The position numbers were made by a program, and so were the translations under genes. DNA of 61,710 nucleotides from Desulfuromonadales bacterium (GTDB lineage Bacteria; Desulfobacterota; Desulfuromonadia; Geobacterales; Pseudopelobacteraceae): NCBI GenBank assembly GCA_013349405.1, contig DUZS01000023.1:1-61710 (forward strand), written 5' to 3'. Numbering within the stretch: position 1 is the stretch's first letter; each line of letters starts with the position of its first letter. The notes beneath the pieces are model-generated. The model worked only from the letters and a program-made list of their open reading frames with translations, searched no databases and was not told where the DNA came from. Of the stretch, positions 31,100 to 40,316 are shown piece after piece.

Positions 31100-31137
31100 C
31101 GGTGGGATAATTTTGTATGCAGGCATAAATTTATCAG

Positions 31138-31173
31138 CGGGACCTGCTGCGGCATGCGTCCCGTTTGCTGTTT
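31138..31173 (+). terminator. Possible terminator between rpiB and glyA
   Basis: CGGGAC (31138-31143) pairs with GTCCCG (31158-31163) around a 14-nt loop and is followed by a T-rich TTTGCTGTTT. The loop is large and the T tract interrupted, so termination may be weak. Confidence 0.4.
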
Positions 31174-31215
31174 ATACGCTGCCATTTCAATACGTGATTT
31201 TTACAAGGAGAACCA

Positions 31216-32463
31216 ATGTCCATTCTTTCCTCATTTGATCCCCAGGTGGCAGATGCAATTCACCGTGAAGCAGAACGTCAGGAATATAATCTTGAGCTGA
31301 TTGCGTCTGAAAATTTTGTGTCTGAAGCGGTTCTTGAGGCTCAGGGCTCGATCATGACCAACAAATACGCGGAAGGATACCCCGGAAAACGCTATTATGG
31401 CGGTTGTGAGCATGTTGATGTCGTTGAACAGCTTGCCATTGACCGGGCCAAAGAACTCTTCGGCGCCGAGCATGCCAATGTGCAGCCGCACGCGGGGTCC
31501 CAGGCAAATATGGCGGTCTATTTTGCTGCATGCAAACCGGGAGACACAATTCTCGGAATGAATCTTGCCCATGGCGGCCATCTTACCCACGGCAGTCCGG
31601 TCAATTTTTCCGGCAAACTGTTCACGGTGGTTCCCTACGGTGTCTCACCGGATACAGAAACGATAGATTATGGAGAGGTTGAACGGCTCGCCGTTACCCA
31701 TAAACCGACGCTGATTGTCGTCGGCGCCAGCGCCTATCCGCGCATTATTGACTTTCCTGCGTTCCGGACAATTGCTGATAACGTCGGGGCGAAGGTCATG
31801 GTCGATATGGCTCATATCGCCGGTCTGGTCGCTGCCGGAGTTCATCCGAGCCCGGTGCCGTATGCCGAGTTTGTGACGACAACAACCCATAAAACATTGC
31901 GTGGCCCTCGTGGCGGCATGATCCTCTGCCGTGAAGAATTTGCCAAAACCATCAATTCGCAGATTTTTCCCGGCATTCAGGGTGGCCCACTCATGCATGT
32001 TATTGCCGCAAAGGCCGTGGCCTTTAAAGAGGCGCTCCAGCCTGAGTTCACTGCGTATCAGCAGCAGATTGTCAAAAATGCCAAAGCTCTCGCAGAAGCG
32101 CTCGTAAAACGCGGCTTCAAGTTGACCAGCGGCGGCACTGATAATCACCTGATGCTGATCAACTTCTCCGGGACGGAGATAACCGGCAAGGCGGCAGAGG
32201 AAGCTCTGGACAAGGCGGGTATCACCGTCAACAAAAATACCGTGCCGTTTGAAACCCGTTCTCCGTTTGTAACGTCCGGTATCAGAGTCGGAACCCCGGC
32301 CTGTACGACCCACGGCCTGAAAGAGTCCGAAATGGATCAGGTTGCCGGCTTTATTGCCGAGGCGGTGGCAAGCATCGGTGATGACCAGAAGCTGGCTGCT
32401 GTAAAAGTACAGGTAAACAGTATGATGAAGAAATTTCCACTGTACGCCAACATGCTTGCATAA
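31216..32463 (+). CDS. glyA: Serine hydroxymethyltransferase
   Basis: PLP enzyme converting serine and tetrahydrofolate to glycine and methylene-tetrahydrofolate. The PLP lysine is K226 in [22 protein letters not shown] and [12 protein letters not shown] are further family marks. The length is 415 aa. ACAAGGAGAA lies just before the ATG. The 116-bp gap to rpiB suggests a possible own promoter, though none stands out. Confidence 0.97.
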   Translation: MSILSSFDPQVADAIHREAERQEYNLELIASENFVSEAVLEAQGSIMTNKYAEGYPGKRYYGGCEHVDVVEQLAIDRAKELFGAEHANVQPHAGSQANMAVYFAACKPGDTILGMNLAHGGHLTHGSPVNFSGKLFTVVPYGVSPDTETIDYGEVERLAVTHKPTLIVVGASAYPRIIDFPAFRTIADNVGAKVMVDMAHIAGLVAAGVHPSPVPYAEFVTTTTHKTLRGPRGGMILCREEFAKTINSQIFPGIQGGPLMHVIAAKAVAFKEALQPEFTAYQQQIVKNAKALAEALVKRGFKLTSGGTDNHLMLINFSGTEITGKAAEEALDKAGITVNKNTVPFETRSPFVTSGIRVGTPACTTHGLKESEMDQVAGFIAEAVASIGDDQKLAAVKVQVNSMMKKFPLYANMLA

Positions 32464-32488
32464 TAAATACAAATCAAGTAGTTATGAG

Positions 32489-32520
32489 ACCCGTTGGATA
32501 TATTCTGGCGGGTTTTTTAT
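32489..32520 (+). terminator. Probable terminator after glyA
   Basis: ACCCG (32489-32493) pairs with CGGGT (32509-32513) and is followed by a run of six T and further T-rich sequence. The stem is short with a 15-nt loop, but position and T tract fit a terminator behind glyA. Confidence 0.5.
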
Positions 32521-32542
32521 TTTTGATCGCGAGGAAACGTGC

Positions 32543-33928
32543 ATGACGGAAACCGGTTCCATAACACCAGAACAATTGCGCCTCTGGGACAAACGCCACG
32601 TCTGGCATCCGTTTACCCAGATGCTGGAGTGGCAGCAGGACGAGCAGATTATAATCGTGAAAGGGGAGGGGTGCTGGCTGATTGACAGTGAAGGAAAGCG
32701 CTACCTTGATGGTGTCGCCTCCATGTGGACCAATGTGCATGGCCACTGCCGACGCGAGTTGAACGATGCTCTGAAAGAGCAGGTTGACCGCCTTGAGCAC
32801 TCCACCCTGCTGGGGCTCGGCAGTGAACAGAGTATCATTCTCGCAGCACGCCTGGCTGAAATAACCCCTCCCGGACTTGATCGATTTTTTTATTCGGATA
32901 ACGGCTCAACCGCTATGGAAGTAGCGGTCAAGATGGCCTATCAGTATCAGGTTCATTCGGGACGCCCAGAGCGGAGCCGCTTCATAACCTTCAGACATGC
33001 CTATCATGGCGATACACTCGGTGCGGTGAGTGTCGGCGGGATCGCTATATATCACTCGACCTTCAAGCCGCTCATGTTTGAGACTATTCTTGCCCCATCA
33101 CCTTACTGTTATCGTTGCGAACTCGGTTGCCGTAAAGAAACCTGTGCAATGGAGTGTATTGATGCTCTTGAGAAATTAATGGTGCAGCATGCGGGTTCGG
33201 TCGCAGGGCTTGTGATCGAGCCACTGGTGCAGGGCGCCGGCGGCATGATCGTGCAGCCGGAGGGTTTTTTGACGCGGGTGAGAGAACTGTGCGACCGTTA
33301 TGACATTCTGATGATCACTGATGAAGTCGCGACCGGATTCGGCAGGACCGGGGCGATGTTTGCCTGCCAGCACGAAAATGTGATTCCTGATATCATGGCA
33401 ATTTCCAAGGGGATCGCCGCCGGATATCTTCCCCTGGCGGCGACGGTGACCGGCGAAAAAGTGTATTCGGCGTTTCTCGGCAGATATTCGGAGTTGAAAA
33501 CGTTTTTTCATGGCCACACCTTTACCGGAAATCCACTTGCCTGTGCTGTTGCCCTGAAAAGCCTGCAGCTTTTTGAGCAGGATAATCTGCTGGCAGAGCT
33601 TCAGCCCAAAATAGCCCTGCTGAAGTTGCGGCTGGCCGATTTTTCCGCTCTGCCGCATGTGGGCGATGTCCGCCAGTGCGGTATGGCCGCGGGTATAGAA
33701 CTTGTTGCCGACAAAGATACCGGAACAGCATATCCATGGGAGGAGAAAGTCGGGATCAGAGTGTGTCTGGAAGCCCGCAAACGGGGGATTTTCTCACGTC
33801 CATTGGGAAATACCATTGTCATTTTTCCACCACTGGTTATTTCAACCGGTGAGCTTGATCTGCTTTTATCTGTTCTACAGGAATCAATACAAGTTGTAAC
33901 AGAACAGTCGTTCGAGGCTTTCCAATGA
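32543..33928 (+). CDS. bioA: Adenosylmethionine-8-amino-7-oxononanoate aminotransferase
   Basis: Class III aminotransferase of biotin synthesis that makes 7,8-diaminopelargonate. WDKRHVWHPFTQM is the BioA start signature; the PLP lysine lies in AISKGIAAGYLPLAA and the cofactor-binding aspartate in MITDEVATGFGRTG. An open frame extends upstream into glyA, but ATG 32543 has GAGGAAA nearby and gives the usual N terminus (461 aa). The other bio genes are absent here. The stop overlaps a sigma-54 regulator by 4 bp, an unusual partner. Confidence 0.93.
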   Translation: MTETGSITPEQLRLWDKRHVWHPFTQMLEWQQDEQIIIVKGEGCWLIDSEGKRYLDGVASMWTNVHGHCRRELNDALKEQVDRLEHSTLLGLGSEQSIILAARLAEITPPGLDRFFYSDNGSTAMEVAVKMAYQYQVHSGRPERSRFITFRHAYHGDTLGAVSVGGIAIYHSTFKPLMFETILAPSPYCYRCELGCRKETCAMECIDALEKLMVQHAGSVAGLVIEPLVQGAGGMIVQPEGFLTRVRELCDRYDILMITDEVATGFGRTGAMFACQHENVIPDIMAISKGIAAGYLPLAATVTGEKVYSAFLGRYSELKTFFHGHTFTGNPLACAVALKSLQLFEQDNLLAELQPKIALLKLRLADFSALPHVGDVRQCGMAAGIELVADKDTGTAYPWEEKVGIRVCLEARKRGIFSRPLGNTIVIFPPLVISTGELDLLLSVLQESIQVVTEQSFEAFQ

Positions 33929-35301
33929 ATGATGGCATAAAAATACTTGTTGTCGATGACGATGAATCAGGTCGCGAAGCTTTGACCATGCTGCTGAGGA
34001 CGGTCGGGTATGAAGTCACTTCTGCGGCAACCGGTGAAAGTGCGCTGGATCTTATTGACCGTCTTCAGTATCAGGTCATTGTTTCCGATCTTTTTCTGCC
34101 TGATAAAAGTGGTCTTGACATACTGCAGCATGTGCAGAAAGTTTCTCCCTCTACCGAGCTCATCGTCGTAACCGGTCATGCTTCGGCTCAAACTGCGGTC
34201 CGCGCCATGAAAGAAGGGGCCTTTGACTATATTACCAAGCCGATTGATTTTGATGAGCTGAAAATTGTTGTGGCAAAAGCTCTGGAGAAACAGCGGCTGC
34301 TGTCGGAAAACATATTTCTGCGGAGCCAGTTAAAAGGGCGCTTTGAATTCAGCAATATTATCGGCACTTCTCCGGCAATGAATCTCGTCTTCGAGCGTAT
34401 GAACCGCATTGCAAAAACCGATTCAGCTGTGCTTGTCAGCGGTGAGTCAGGCACCGGTAAAGAACTCGTTGCCCGGGCGCTTCATTATAACGGCACGCGC
34501 AGAGAGAAGCCGTTTATTGCGGTAAACTGCAGTGCAATTCCGGAGACATTACTTGAGAGCGAACTTTTTGGCCACGTCAGGGGAGCATTTACCGGAGCGA
34601 TTTCAGATAAACCGGGGAAGTTCGAAGCGGCCAATCATGGTACCATTTTCCTTGATGAAATAGGGACGCTGCCACTGCATCTTCAAGCGAAACTATTGCG
34701 GGTGCTGCAGGAACATGAAGTGGAACGGGTCGGCTCAAACAAGACGATCAAGCTTCATGTCAGGGTAATTTCCGCAACAAACTCGAACCTCGAAGAGATG
34801 GTGACCCGGGGAGAGTTTCGAGAGGATCTCTTCTATCGTCTGAATGTCATTCCCCTTCTCCTTCCCCCGCTGCGCGAGCGGCAACAGGATATCATGCCGC
34901 TGATATCTTTTTTTCTGGAAAAACAGTGCCGTAGCATGGGGCGCACGCCATGCAGTATCAATAAACAGGCGCTTGAGGCACTGGAACAGTATGCCTGGCC
35001 CGGAAACGTGCGTGAACTGGAAAATATGATTGAGAGAATGATCGTACTGACAGATGCCACGTTGTTAACGCTCGCAGATGTACCTGACAAGATCGTTAGT
35101 GCACAAAGTTCTGAAGAAGCTCAGTGCTTTACATTGCCGAGCGTGGGGATAGACCTGGTTGAAACGGTCTCCCGCATTGAGCGGTCATATATTGTGCAGG
35201 CAATGGCAACAGCAGGGGGAGTTAAAGCTCAGGCGGCGAAACTTCTGAGAATTAACCGTACGACGCTGGTGGAAAAAATGAAACGGCTGAAAATGGAGTA
35301 G
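33925..35301 (+). CDS. NtrC-family sigma-54-dependent response regulator
   Basis: A complete three-domain activator of 458 aa. The receiver has Asp55 (SDLFLPDKSG) and the lysine in ITKPIDF; the AAA+ domain carries Walker A GESGTGKE, the sigma-54 contact loop GAFTGA and Walker B FLDEIG; a Fis-type helix-turn-helix closes the protein (AAKLLRINRTTLVEKMKRL). It is translationally coupled to bioA, with no histidine kinase next to it. Its target promoters and kinase are unknown. Confidence 0.94.
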   Translation: MNDGIKILVVDDDESGREALTMLLRTVGYEVTSAATGESALDLIDRLQYQVIVSDLFLPDKSGLDILQHVQKVSPSTELIVVTGHASAQTAVRAMKEGAFDYITKPIDFDELKIVVAKALEKQRLLSENIFLRSQLKGRFEFSNIIGTSPAMNLVFERMNRIAKTDSAVLVSGESGTGKELVARALHYNGTRREKPFIAVNCSAIPETLLESELFGHVRGAFTGAISDKPGKFEAANHGTIFLDEIGTLPLHLQAKLLRVLQEHEVERVGSNKTIKLHVRVISATNSNLEEMVTRGEFREDLFYRLNVIPLLLPPLRERQQDIMPLISFFLEKQCRSMGRTPCSINKQALEALEQYAWPGNVRELENMIERMIVLTDATLLTLADVPDKIVSAQSSEEAQCFTLPSVGIDLVETVSRIERSYIVQAMATAGGVKAQAAKLLRINRTTLVEKMKRLKME

Positions 35302-35435
35302 AAACAACGGTCGTTGTCAGCAGACTCACCGGTTTCAGATACATATCGTAATAATACGTCACATTCAGTCTTTACACCTCATGTAAATCTAGCTAGTATA
35401 AACCATAATAATAATTTCAGCAGGGGGGCGAACCT

Positions 35436-35681
35436 ATGCAGACGGTGAGTATGTTTCAGGCCAAAACAACATTGTCAAAGCTGGTAGAAGCGGTTGAATG
35501 CGGTCGTGAAAAGGAAATCGTGATTTCCCGCCATGGTATGTCCGTAGCCAAGCTTGTCAGTGTTGTTCGTCAACCGGTGCAGCAGAGAATAGGCATTGCC
35601 AAAGGGCGCTTTACCGTGCCGGATAGTATTGATGACTCCAACGAGCTGATTGCCAGGATGTTTGCAGGTGAACCGGAATGA
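35436..35681 (+). CDS. Phd/YefM-family antitoxin
   Basis: An 81-aa protein with the N-terminal pattern of Phd/YefM antitoxins (VSMFQAKTTLSKLVEAVE followed by IVISRHGMSVAKLV). The C-terminal part is likely disordered and binds the toxin. Its stop codon overlaps the start of the PIN gene (ATGA). GGGGGG lies upstream of the ATG, and the AT-rich stretch at 35380-35420 probably holds the autoregulated promoter. Confidence 0.88.
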   Translation: MQTVSMFQAKTTLSKLVEAVECGREKEIVISRHGMSVAKLVSVVRQPVQQRIGIAKGRFTVPDSIDDSNELIARMFAGEPE

Positions 35682-36064
35682 GGCTGCTGCTTGATACCCA
35701 TATCGCATTGTGGGCGATCACCGACAGCCCTGCTCTGCCGGCAGAGGCGCGCCGACTCATCCTTGCGCCACACAACGAAATCTACGTCAGTGCCGCCTCA
35801 ATCTGGGAAATCTCCATCAAGCACGGCCTGGGACGGGGCGATATACCGGTTTCCGGCGGCGAAGCGGCCGATTATTTTATCCAGGCCGGTTATATGACGC
35901 TGGATATCAGCACGCATCATGCGGTGTGTGTGGAAAGCCTGCCGCCGCACCACGCCGATCCGTTCGATCGTATGCTGGTGGCGCAGGCCCTGTCTGAACC
36001 GATGCGTCTGCTGACACATGACAAGATTGTTTCTTTGTATAGTGATACCGTTATTCTGGTCTGA
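35678..36064 (+). CDS. PIN-domain toxin, Phd-associated type
   Basis: A 128-aa PIN-domain protein beginning LLLDTHIALWAI, the signature of the PIN subgroup paired with Phd-type antitoxins. Active-site acidic residues are visible as D6, E (SIWEISIK) near 46, and D near 93-97 (HADPFDRML), with LLTHD near the C terminus. Predicted RNase toxin. The pair forms a self-contained module between the bioA-regulator operon and tRNA-Asp. Confidence 0.88.
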   Translation: MRLLLDTHIALWAITDSPALPAEARRLILAPHNEIYVSAASIWEISIKHGLGRGDIPVSGGEAADYFIQAGYMTLDISTHHAVCVESLPPHHADPFDRMLVAQALSEPMRLLTHDKIVSLYSDTVILV

Positions 36065-36152
36065 TATTCTGGTCTTAATGAGATGTAGATACTATCTCAC
36101 AATAAGGCGATAGGTTGTGTCGTGTTAGATGTGGGTGTGAAGGTCGAAACAC

Positions 36153-36186
36153 AAAAAAGGTGCCTCTTTGCAGGGGCACCTTTTTT
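36153..36186. terminator. Bidirectional hairpin terminator
   Basis: AAAAAAGGTGCC (36153-36164) pairs with GGCACCTTTTTT (36175-36186). With A on one side and T on the other it can end transcription from both sides: the PIN toxin operon on the plus strand and tRNA-Asp on the minus strand. Confidence 0.85.
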
Positions 36187-36192
36187 AAATAA

Positions 36193-36269
36193 TGGCGGGG
36201 TTGACGGGGCTCGAACCCGCGACTTCCAGCGTGACAGGCTGGCACTCTAACCAACTGAGCTACAACCCC
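36193..36269 (-). tRNA. tRNA-Asp (anticodon GTC)
   Basis: Read on the minus strand the 77-nt sequence folds into a full cloverleaf. The acceptor stem is GGGGTTG with CAACCCC, the D arm is GCTC/GAGT, the anticodon stem is CCAGC/GCTGG around loop CTGTCAC with anticodon GTC, and the T arm contains TTCGAGC. The discriminator is G and the CCA end is encoded. A bidirectional terminator lies 7 bp downstream. It is on the same strand as nrdJ. Confidence 0.96.
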
Positions 36270-36354
36270 GTAGCAAGCAGCACTGTTTAGCCGCGTACTA
36301 ATGCCATATTATGCAGTCGTTTGTCAAGCATCTTGTGCGCAAAATACTAATCGA

Positions 36355-38595
36355 TTATGCGCATTCAGAATATCCGCAGACATGGCAGACGGAACAGCCG
36401 CCTTCATGCTCGACGATACCGCCGCACTCCGGGCAGGCGCCGCGCTCGTGCCGGGTTGCTTCGTGGTTGCCGTCATAACCGTTATCAATAAGATGGTTCT
36501 GGATCGCTTTCGCTACCGCGTCAGCACAGGAGAGCACACGGTTATCGCCAAAGCCTGATGGACAGTGGCAGGAAATGCCCTGAAGCTGCTTCACCACCTG
36601 GCGCGCCTGGACGCCGCTCCGCCAGGCGAGTGATACCATCCTGCCGATTGCTTCACTCTGTGATGCCGCACAGCCGCCGGCCTTGCCCATCGTGGTGAAC
36701 AGCTCGAACAGCCCGTTTTTATCCTCGTTGATAGTTATATACAGCGGCCCGCAGCCGGTCTGCATCTGGTGGGTACACCCTTTCAGTGCTTTCGGCCGGT
36801 CCCGTTTGACCGCTTTCTTGTCATCTTCAACCGGAGTGGCGGCGACAGATGCAATCTGCTCCTCTTTTTTACCGGTCGACAGAACCTGCTCGTCTCTGGA
36901 ACCGTCACGATAAATGGTGACCCCTTTACAGCCGCTTTCATACGCGAGCATGTATACTTTTTCAACATCTTCAATGGTGGCGGAATTTGAGAAATTTACC
37001 GTCTTGGAAACGGCATTGTCGGTGTAGAGCTGAAAGGCTGACTGCATCTGAATATGATATTCAGGAGAAATTTCGTGTGAAGTTACAAACACGTTGCGGA
37101 TATCAACCGGTACTTCGGCGATGTCGGCAACGGTGCCATGTTCGGCGATCTTCTGCATGAGGGCTTCGGAGTAGAAATTACGCTCTTTGGCAATTTTCTC
37201 GAAAATAGGATTGACCTCAACGAGAACATTCTTGTCCATGACGGTGCGGATGTAGGACACGGCAAAAAGCGGTTCAACACCGGAAGATGCGTTCGCGATG
37301 ATTGAGATGGTGCCGGTCGGAGCAATTGTTGTGACGGTGGCGTTTCTTTGCGGCGGAGCCCCCTTTTTGTCAAAGATCGAGCCCTTGAAGTTAGGGAAAG
37401 AACCACGTTTTTTACCGAGTTCCTGAGAGGCCAGATGCCCTTCATCATTAATAAACTTCATAACCTTTTTACCGAGTTTCACCGCTTCGTCCGAGCAGTA
37501 CGGAATGCCGAGCAGAATGAGCATGTCTGCCCAGCCCATGACTCCGAGGCCGATTTTCCGGTTGGCGTGGGTCATGTCATGGATCTGCTGTAACGGATAA
37601 TTGTTGGCTTCAATGACGTTATCAAGAAAGTGGACGGCGTTATGAATGGTCTCACGCAGTTTTTTCCAGTCAACGGCACCGTCGTTGACAAATATACCAA
37701 GGTTGATCGAACCGAGATTGCACGATTCGTACGGCAGTAACGGCTGTTCACCACAAGGGTTGGTCGATTCAATCTCACCAACGAGGGGGGTCGGATTATC
37801 CCGATTGAGCCGGTCTAAAAAGATAATGCCCGGTTCACCGTTCTCCCATGCCTGCTTGACGATGCGCTGGAATACTTTACGGGCATTATGGCTGCCGCAG
37901 ATCTTCTTGTCGCGGGGATTGATAAGATTGTATTCCTCATCCCTCTCAACGGCCTGCATGAACTTTTCCGTAAGCCCGACTGAAATATTGAAATTGTTAA
38001 GCTGCTTCTGGTCGGCCTTACACATGATAAAATCCATCACGTTGGGGTGATCAACCCGTAAGATAGCCATATTGGCGCCACGTCTGGTGCCCCCCTGTTT
38101 GATAGTTTCCGTGGCAACATCGAAAACGCGCATAAAAGAGAGCGGACCGCTGGAGATGCCGGTGGTGGTGCTGACAACGTCGTTGGCCGGCCGCAAACGT
38201 GAAAAGGAGAAGCCGGTGCCGCCGCCGGATTTGTGGATCAGAGCGGTAAATTTGACGGCGTCGAAAATTTCCTCCATGGAGTCGCCGACCGGCAGGACAA
38301 AGCAGGCGGAGAGCTGGCCGAGAGGGCGACCGGCATTCATGAGGGTAGGGGAATTCGGGAGGAATTCAAAGTTGGTCATCATGCGATAAAATGTGTCTGA
38401 CGCCGCTGTGACATCAGCTTTTTTATCAAAGGTTTTATCGGCGGCAGCAATGGTATCAGCGACGCGGCGAAACATATCGGCCGGGGTTTCAAGAACTTTT
38501 CCGGATTCATCACGGCGCAGATAGCGTTTTTCCAGCACGGTAGTCGCATTTTTAGTCAGGGCAGGGATTGTGGTGACGACGGTACTTTTTTTCAT
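36355..38595 (-). CDS. nrdJ: Vitamin B12-dependent (class II) ribonucleotide reductase
   Basis: Adenosylcobalamin-dependent enzyme that makes deoxyribonucleotides with or without oxygen. The 746-aa protein shows the finger-loop and active-site regions of class II enzymes (FSRLRPANDVVSTTTG, NPCGEQPLLPYESCNLGSIN, APTGTISIIANASSGVEP) and ends with a zinc-ribbon-like tail (CPECGG, CSVCHVCGY). The ATG at 38595 has AAGGAG at the right distance; the upstream extension of the frame to 38709 is rejected. Two NrdR-like boxes lie in the upstream region. Confidence 0.95.
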   Translation of the reverse strand: MKKSTVVTTIPALTKNATTVLEKRYLRRDESGKVLETPADMFRRVADTIAAADKTFDKKADVTAASDTFYRMMTNFEFLPNSPTLMNAGRPLGQLSACFVLPVGDSMEEIFDAVKFTALIHKSGGGTGFSFSRLRPANDVVSTTTGISSGPLSFMRVFDVATETIKQGGTRRGANMAILRVDHPNVMDFIMCKADQKQLNNFNISVGLTEKFMQAVERDEEYNLINPRDKKICGSHNARKVFQRIVKQAWENGEPGIIFLDRLNRDNPTPLVGEIESTNPCGEQPLLPYESCNLGSINLGIFVNDGAVDWKKLRETIHNAVHFLDNVIEANNYPLQQIHDMTHANRKIGLGVMGWADMLILLGIPYCSDEAVKLGKKVMKFINDEGHLASQELGKKRGSFPNFKGSIFDKKGAPPQRNATVTTIAPTGTISIIANASSGVEPLFAVSYIRTVMDKNVLVEVNPIFEKIAKERNFYSEALMQKIAEHGTVADIAEVPVDIRNVFVTSHEISPEYHIQMQSAFQLYTDNAVSKTVNFSNSATIEDVEKVYMLAYESGCKGVTIYRDGSRDEQVLSTGKKEEQIASVAATPVEDDKKAVKRDRPKALKGCTHQMQTGCGPLYITINEDKNGLFELFTTMGKAGGCAASQSEAIGRMVSLAWRSGVQARQVVKQLQGISCHCPSGFGDNRVLSCADAVAKAIQNHLIDNGYDGNHEATRHERGACPECGGIVEHEGGCSVCHVCGYSECA

Positions 38596-38668
38596 GTTGA
38601 AACTCCTTGTTTTGATGGAAAATATATATTTTTCAATATAGTATATTGCGGGGGGATAATTCGATAAA

Positions 38669-38718
38669 CCACAAAATATTGTATGAGGTGGAGGAATTAA
38701 CCACAACATGTATGTGGT
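38669..38718 (-). promoter_or_regulatory. Two candidate NrdR boxes upstream of nrdJ
   Basis: Box 1, 38669-38684 (CCACAAAATATTGTAT), matches the remembered NrdR consensus ACACTATATATTGTGT at 12 of 16 positions. Box 2 at 38701-38718 is a dyad, ACCACA and TGTGGT flanking ACATGTA. Their starts are 32 bp apart, about three helical turns, the spacing usual for paired NrdR boxes. They lie about 75-125 bp upstream of the nrdJ start. NrdR represses ribonucleotide reductase genes when dATP is plentiful. The second box is the weaker match. Confidence 0.6.
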
Positions 38719-38859
38719 GTCAACAATTATATTTCATAAATATATAACTTCCTGAAAGGACTGGAAAAGCAAAATGCTGGAGGGTATTTTTAATAAATGA
38801 TGTACAATAAATTGCGGGTTTTTTTGTAATTCGCCAGATACATAGGAGCCATCTTGCGA

Positions 38860-39275
38860 TATGGAGAGGATCGTCGAGTTTTTCAACTGTTCGCGGTTTT
38901 TGACCGCCAACAGATATTCCTGTTGTGTGGCAACCAGATCAGGCGAGTACACCTCCGCGACCGGGTTATCTTTGGAAACTAACGCGTCAACTCGGCCTGC
39001 TGCATTTGCTCTGCCGTCTGGGGGCCACCACCATCAGCGGCACCCTCAATCTTCTTGATTAATTCCATGCCGCAGATCGGGCAGGCGCCCGGCTTGTCCT
39101 TGATGATAAAGGGGTGCATGGAACAGGTCCAGAGCTGAACCTTCTGTTCCCGTTTGGAGTGTCCGCCGCCGTCATTCTTGAACCAGCCGTTTTTGTAGAG
39201 CATTCCACATGCGACAGAAACGCAACGATCAGAATAGCCGCAGAGATTACGATTTTTTGTTCAGTGTCATGGCAG
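38860..39275 (-). pseudogene. Decayed CusB-type metal-efflux adaptor
   Basis: Pieces of one gene in different frames on the minus strand. An N-terminal hydrophobic anchor (ISAAILIVAFL) near 39215-39260 is out of frame with its apparent start MTLNKK; next is the heavy-metal-binding domain (WTCSMHPFIIKDKPGACPIC, then GMEL) at about 39040-39130; then in another frame, near 38870-38985, PVAEVYSPDLVATQQEYLLA, typical of CusB/CzcB membrane-fusion proteins. The central and C-terminal parts are missing. At least two frameshifts and a large deletion make function very unlikely. Confidence 0.75.
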
Positions 39276-39358
39276 ACCTCTTTTTGTCATCTATTATTGC
39301 TTGATATTCATGTCTATGAGTGGCATGATTTAACACCATAATAAATGAGGTGATTTGT

Positions 39359-39568
39359 ATGAACAGGACAACTCTTACGCTTCCTTTTGATATTGTCAGC
39401 GAACTTATGGCGCTGGTGAATGCTCGCAGCAAGACGGAAGCTGTGGTTACTGCTATTCGAGACGAAATCAAAAAGCGAAAACTTGAGCAGATCAAAAGTA
39501 TGGCGGGTAAAATTGATTTTATTGTCGAAGCCGATGAACTGCGACGGGGAGATCATCGACTTGGCTAA
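39359..39568 (+). CDS. VapB-type antitoxin
   Basis: A 69-aa protein beginning NRTTLTLPFDIVSELMALVN, a short beta strand plus helices as in VapB antitoxins of the DUF2191 type. ATG 39359 with GAGG eight bases upstream was chosen over a GTG three codons earlier. The end overlaps the toxin start. It sits between remnants of efflux genes. Confidence 0.8.
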   Translation: MNRTTLTLPFDIVSELMALVNARSKTEAVVTAIRDEIKKRKLEQIKSMAGKIDFIVEADELRRGDHRLG

Positions 39569-39956
39569 CGTGTTGTTGGACACATCCGTGTGGATAGAGT
39601 TCATGCGCGGCAGGGAACCGGTCTGTTCACAGGTACGAGCAATGCTGGACAACGATACGGTTGTCTGTACCGGGATTATCCTCGCGGAACTTCTGCAGGG
39701 TGTCAAATCAAGCAACGAGTCAAAATTCATAAAAAACTTTCCCGACGTTTTTGAGTTCCCGCCGGAAACGACTGCTCGGTGGTTGAGTAGCGGTGAATTG
39801 GCCGCTGCGATGCGTGCCAAAGGGGTTACCGTGCCTCTCTCCGATTGTTTTATTGCAATAACTGCAGTCGACACTAAATCTGAACTCATAACTGCAGACC
39901 GTCATTTTGAAGAGATCTCACACTTTATACCGTTGATATTTAGACTCATATCCTGA
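39561..39956 (+). CDS. VapC-type PIN-domain toxin
   Basis: A PIN-domain RNase of about 131 aa. VLLDTSVWIEFMRG gives the first aspartate, AELLQG the glutamate, LSDCFIAITAV and TADRHFEEI the remaining acidic residues, so the active site looks complete. A longer open frame begins at 39420, but it overlaps the antitoxin almost entirely. TTG 39561 with GGGGAGA upstream, or GTG 39570, is the likelier start. The second VapBC pair of the window, not closely similar to the one at 1148. Confidence 0.85.
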   Translation: MANVLLDTSVWIEFMRGREPVCSQVRAMLDNDTVVCTGIILAELLQGVKSSNESKFIKNFPDVFEFPPETTARWLSSGELAAAMRAKGVTVPLSDCFIAITAVDTKSELITADRHFEEISHFIPLIFRLIS

Positions 39957-39994
39957 ACCTTTTTTTCTATTGCTGACGGCGAATCTTATCAAAC

Positions 39995-40216
39995 TCAATC
40001 CCCATAACCGCTTCCAGTCCCCGGTTTGATCCCCCACTTTGCAAAGGGGGGTACGAGGATATTTGCGCCGAACTCGTCCATTTTGCGTTCAATATCGCTG
40101 GACATGGAGCGGGTCAGAGTCACCAGGGTGACGATAGTTGCTATGCCAACCATCAGACCGATGGTCAAAAAAACCATAAATAAGTTCAAACTCTGATTCG
40201 CGCTCCTGTACTTCAT
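39995..40216 (-). pseudogene. Truncated MacB/FtsX-like ABC transporter permease
   Basis: The first 50 residues look like the start of an ABC-transporter permease: a short cytoplasmic segment, one membrane span (FMVFLTIGLMVGIATIVTLV) and TRSMSSDIERKMDEFGANIL. After GANILV the frame enters a CCCCCCTTTGC...GGGGG repeat, reads PPFAKWGIKPGTG and stops. The rest of a permease of about 400 aa is missing. Together with the decayed CusB gene it suggests a former metal or peptide efflux locus. Confidence 0.65.
40019..40054. repeat. CCCCC-TTTGC-GGGGG palindromic repeat fragment
   Basis: A short inverted repeat, GATCCCCCACTTTGCAAAGG with GGGGTACG following, of a type widespread in intergenic DNA of this group. 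It coincides with the point where the permease frame loses similarity to its family, so it probably marks the break. A related element lies at 55797-55905. Confidence 0.55.
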
Positions 40217-40316
40217 CGCAGGGTAAGAATGGCAGGATATGCAGTTGACCTTATGTACATTGAAATGATACTTTGCAGGCGGAATTCGGCTGTGAAACGA
40301 TTCGAGGAGAGTCCGG

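Noticed and set aside
36301..36558. 85-codon plus-strand frame at the end of nrdJ
   Set aside because: Antisense to the conserved zinc-ribbon tail of nrdJ.
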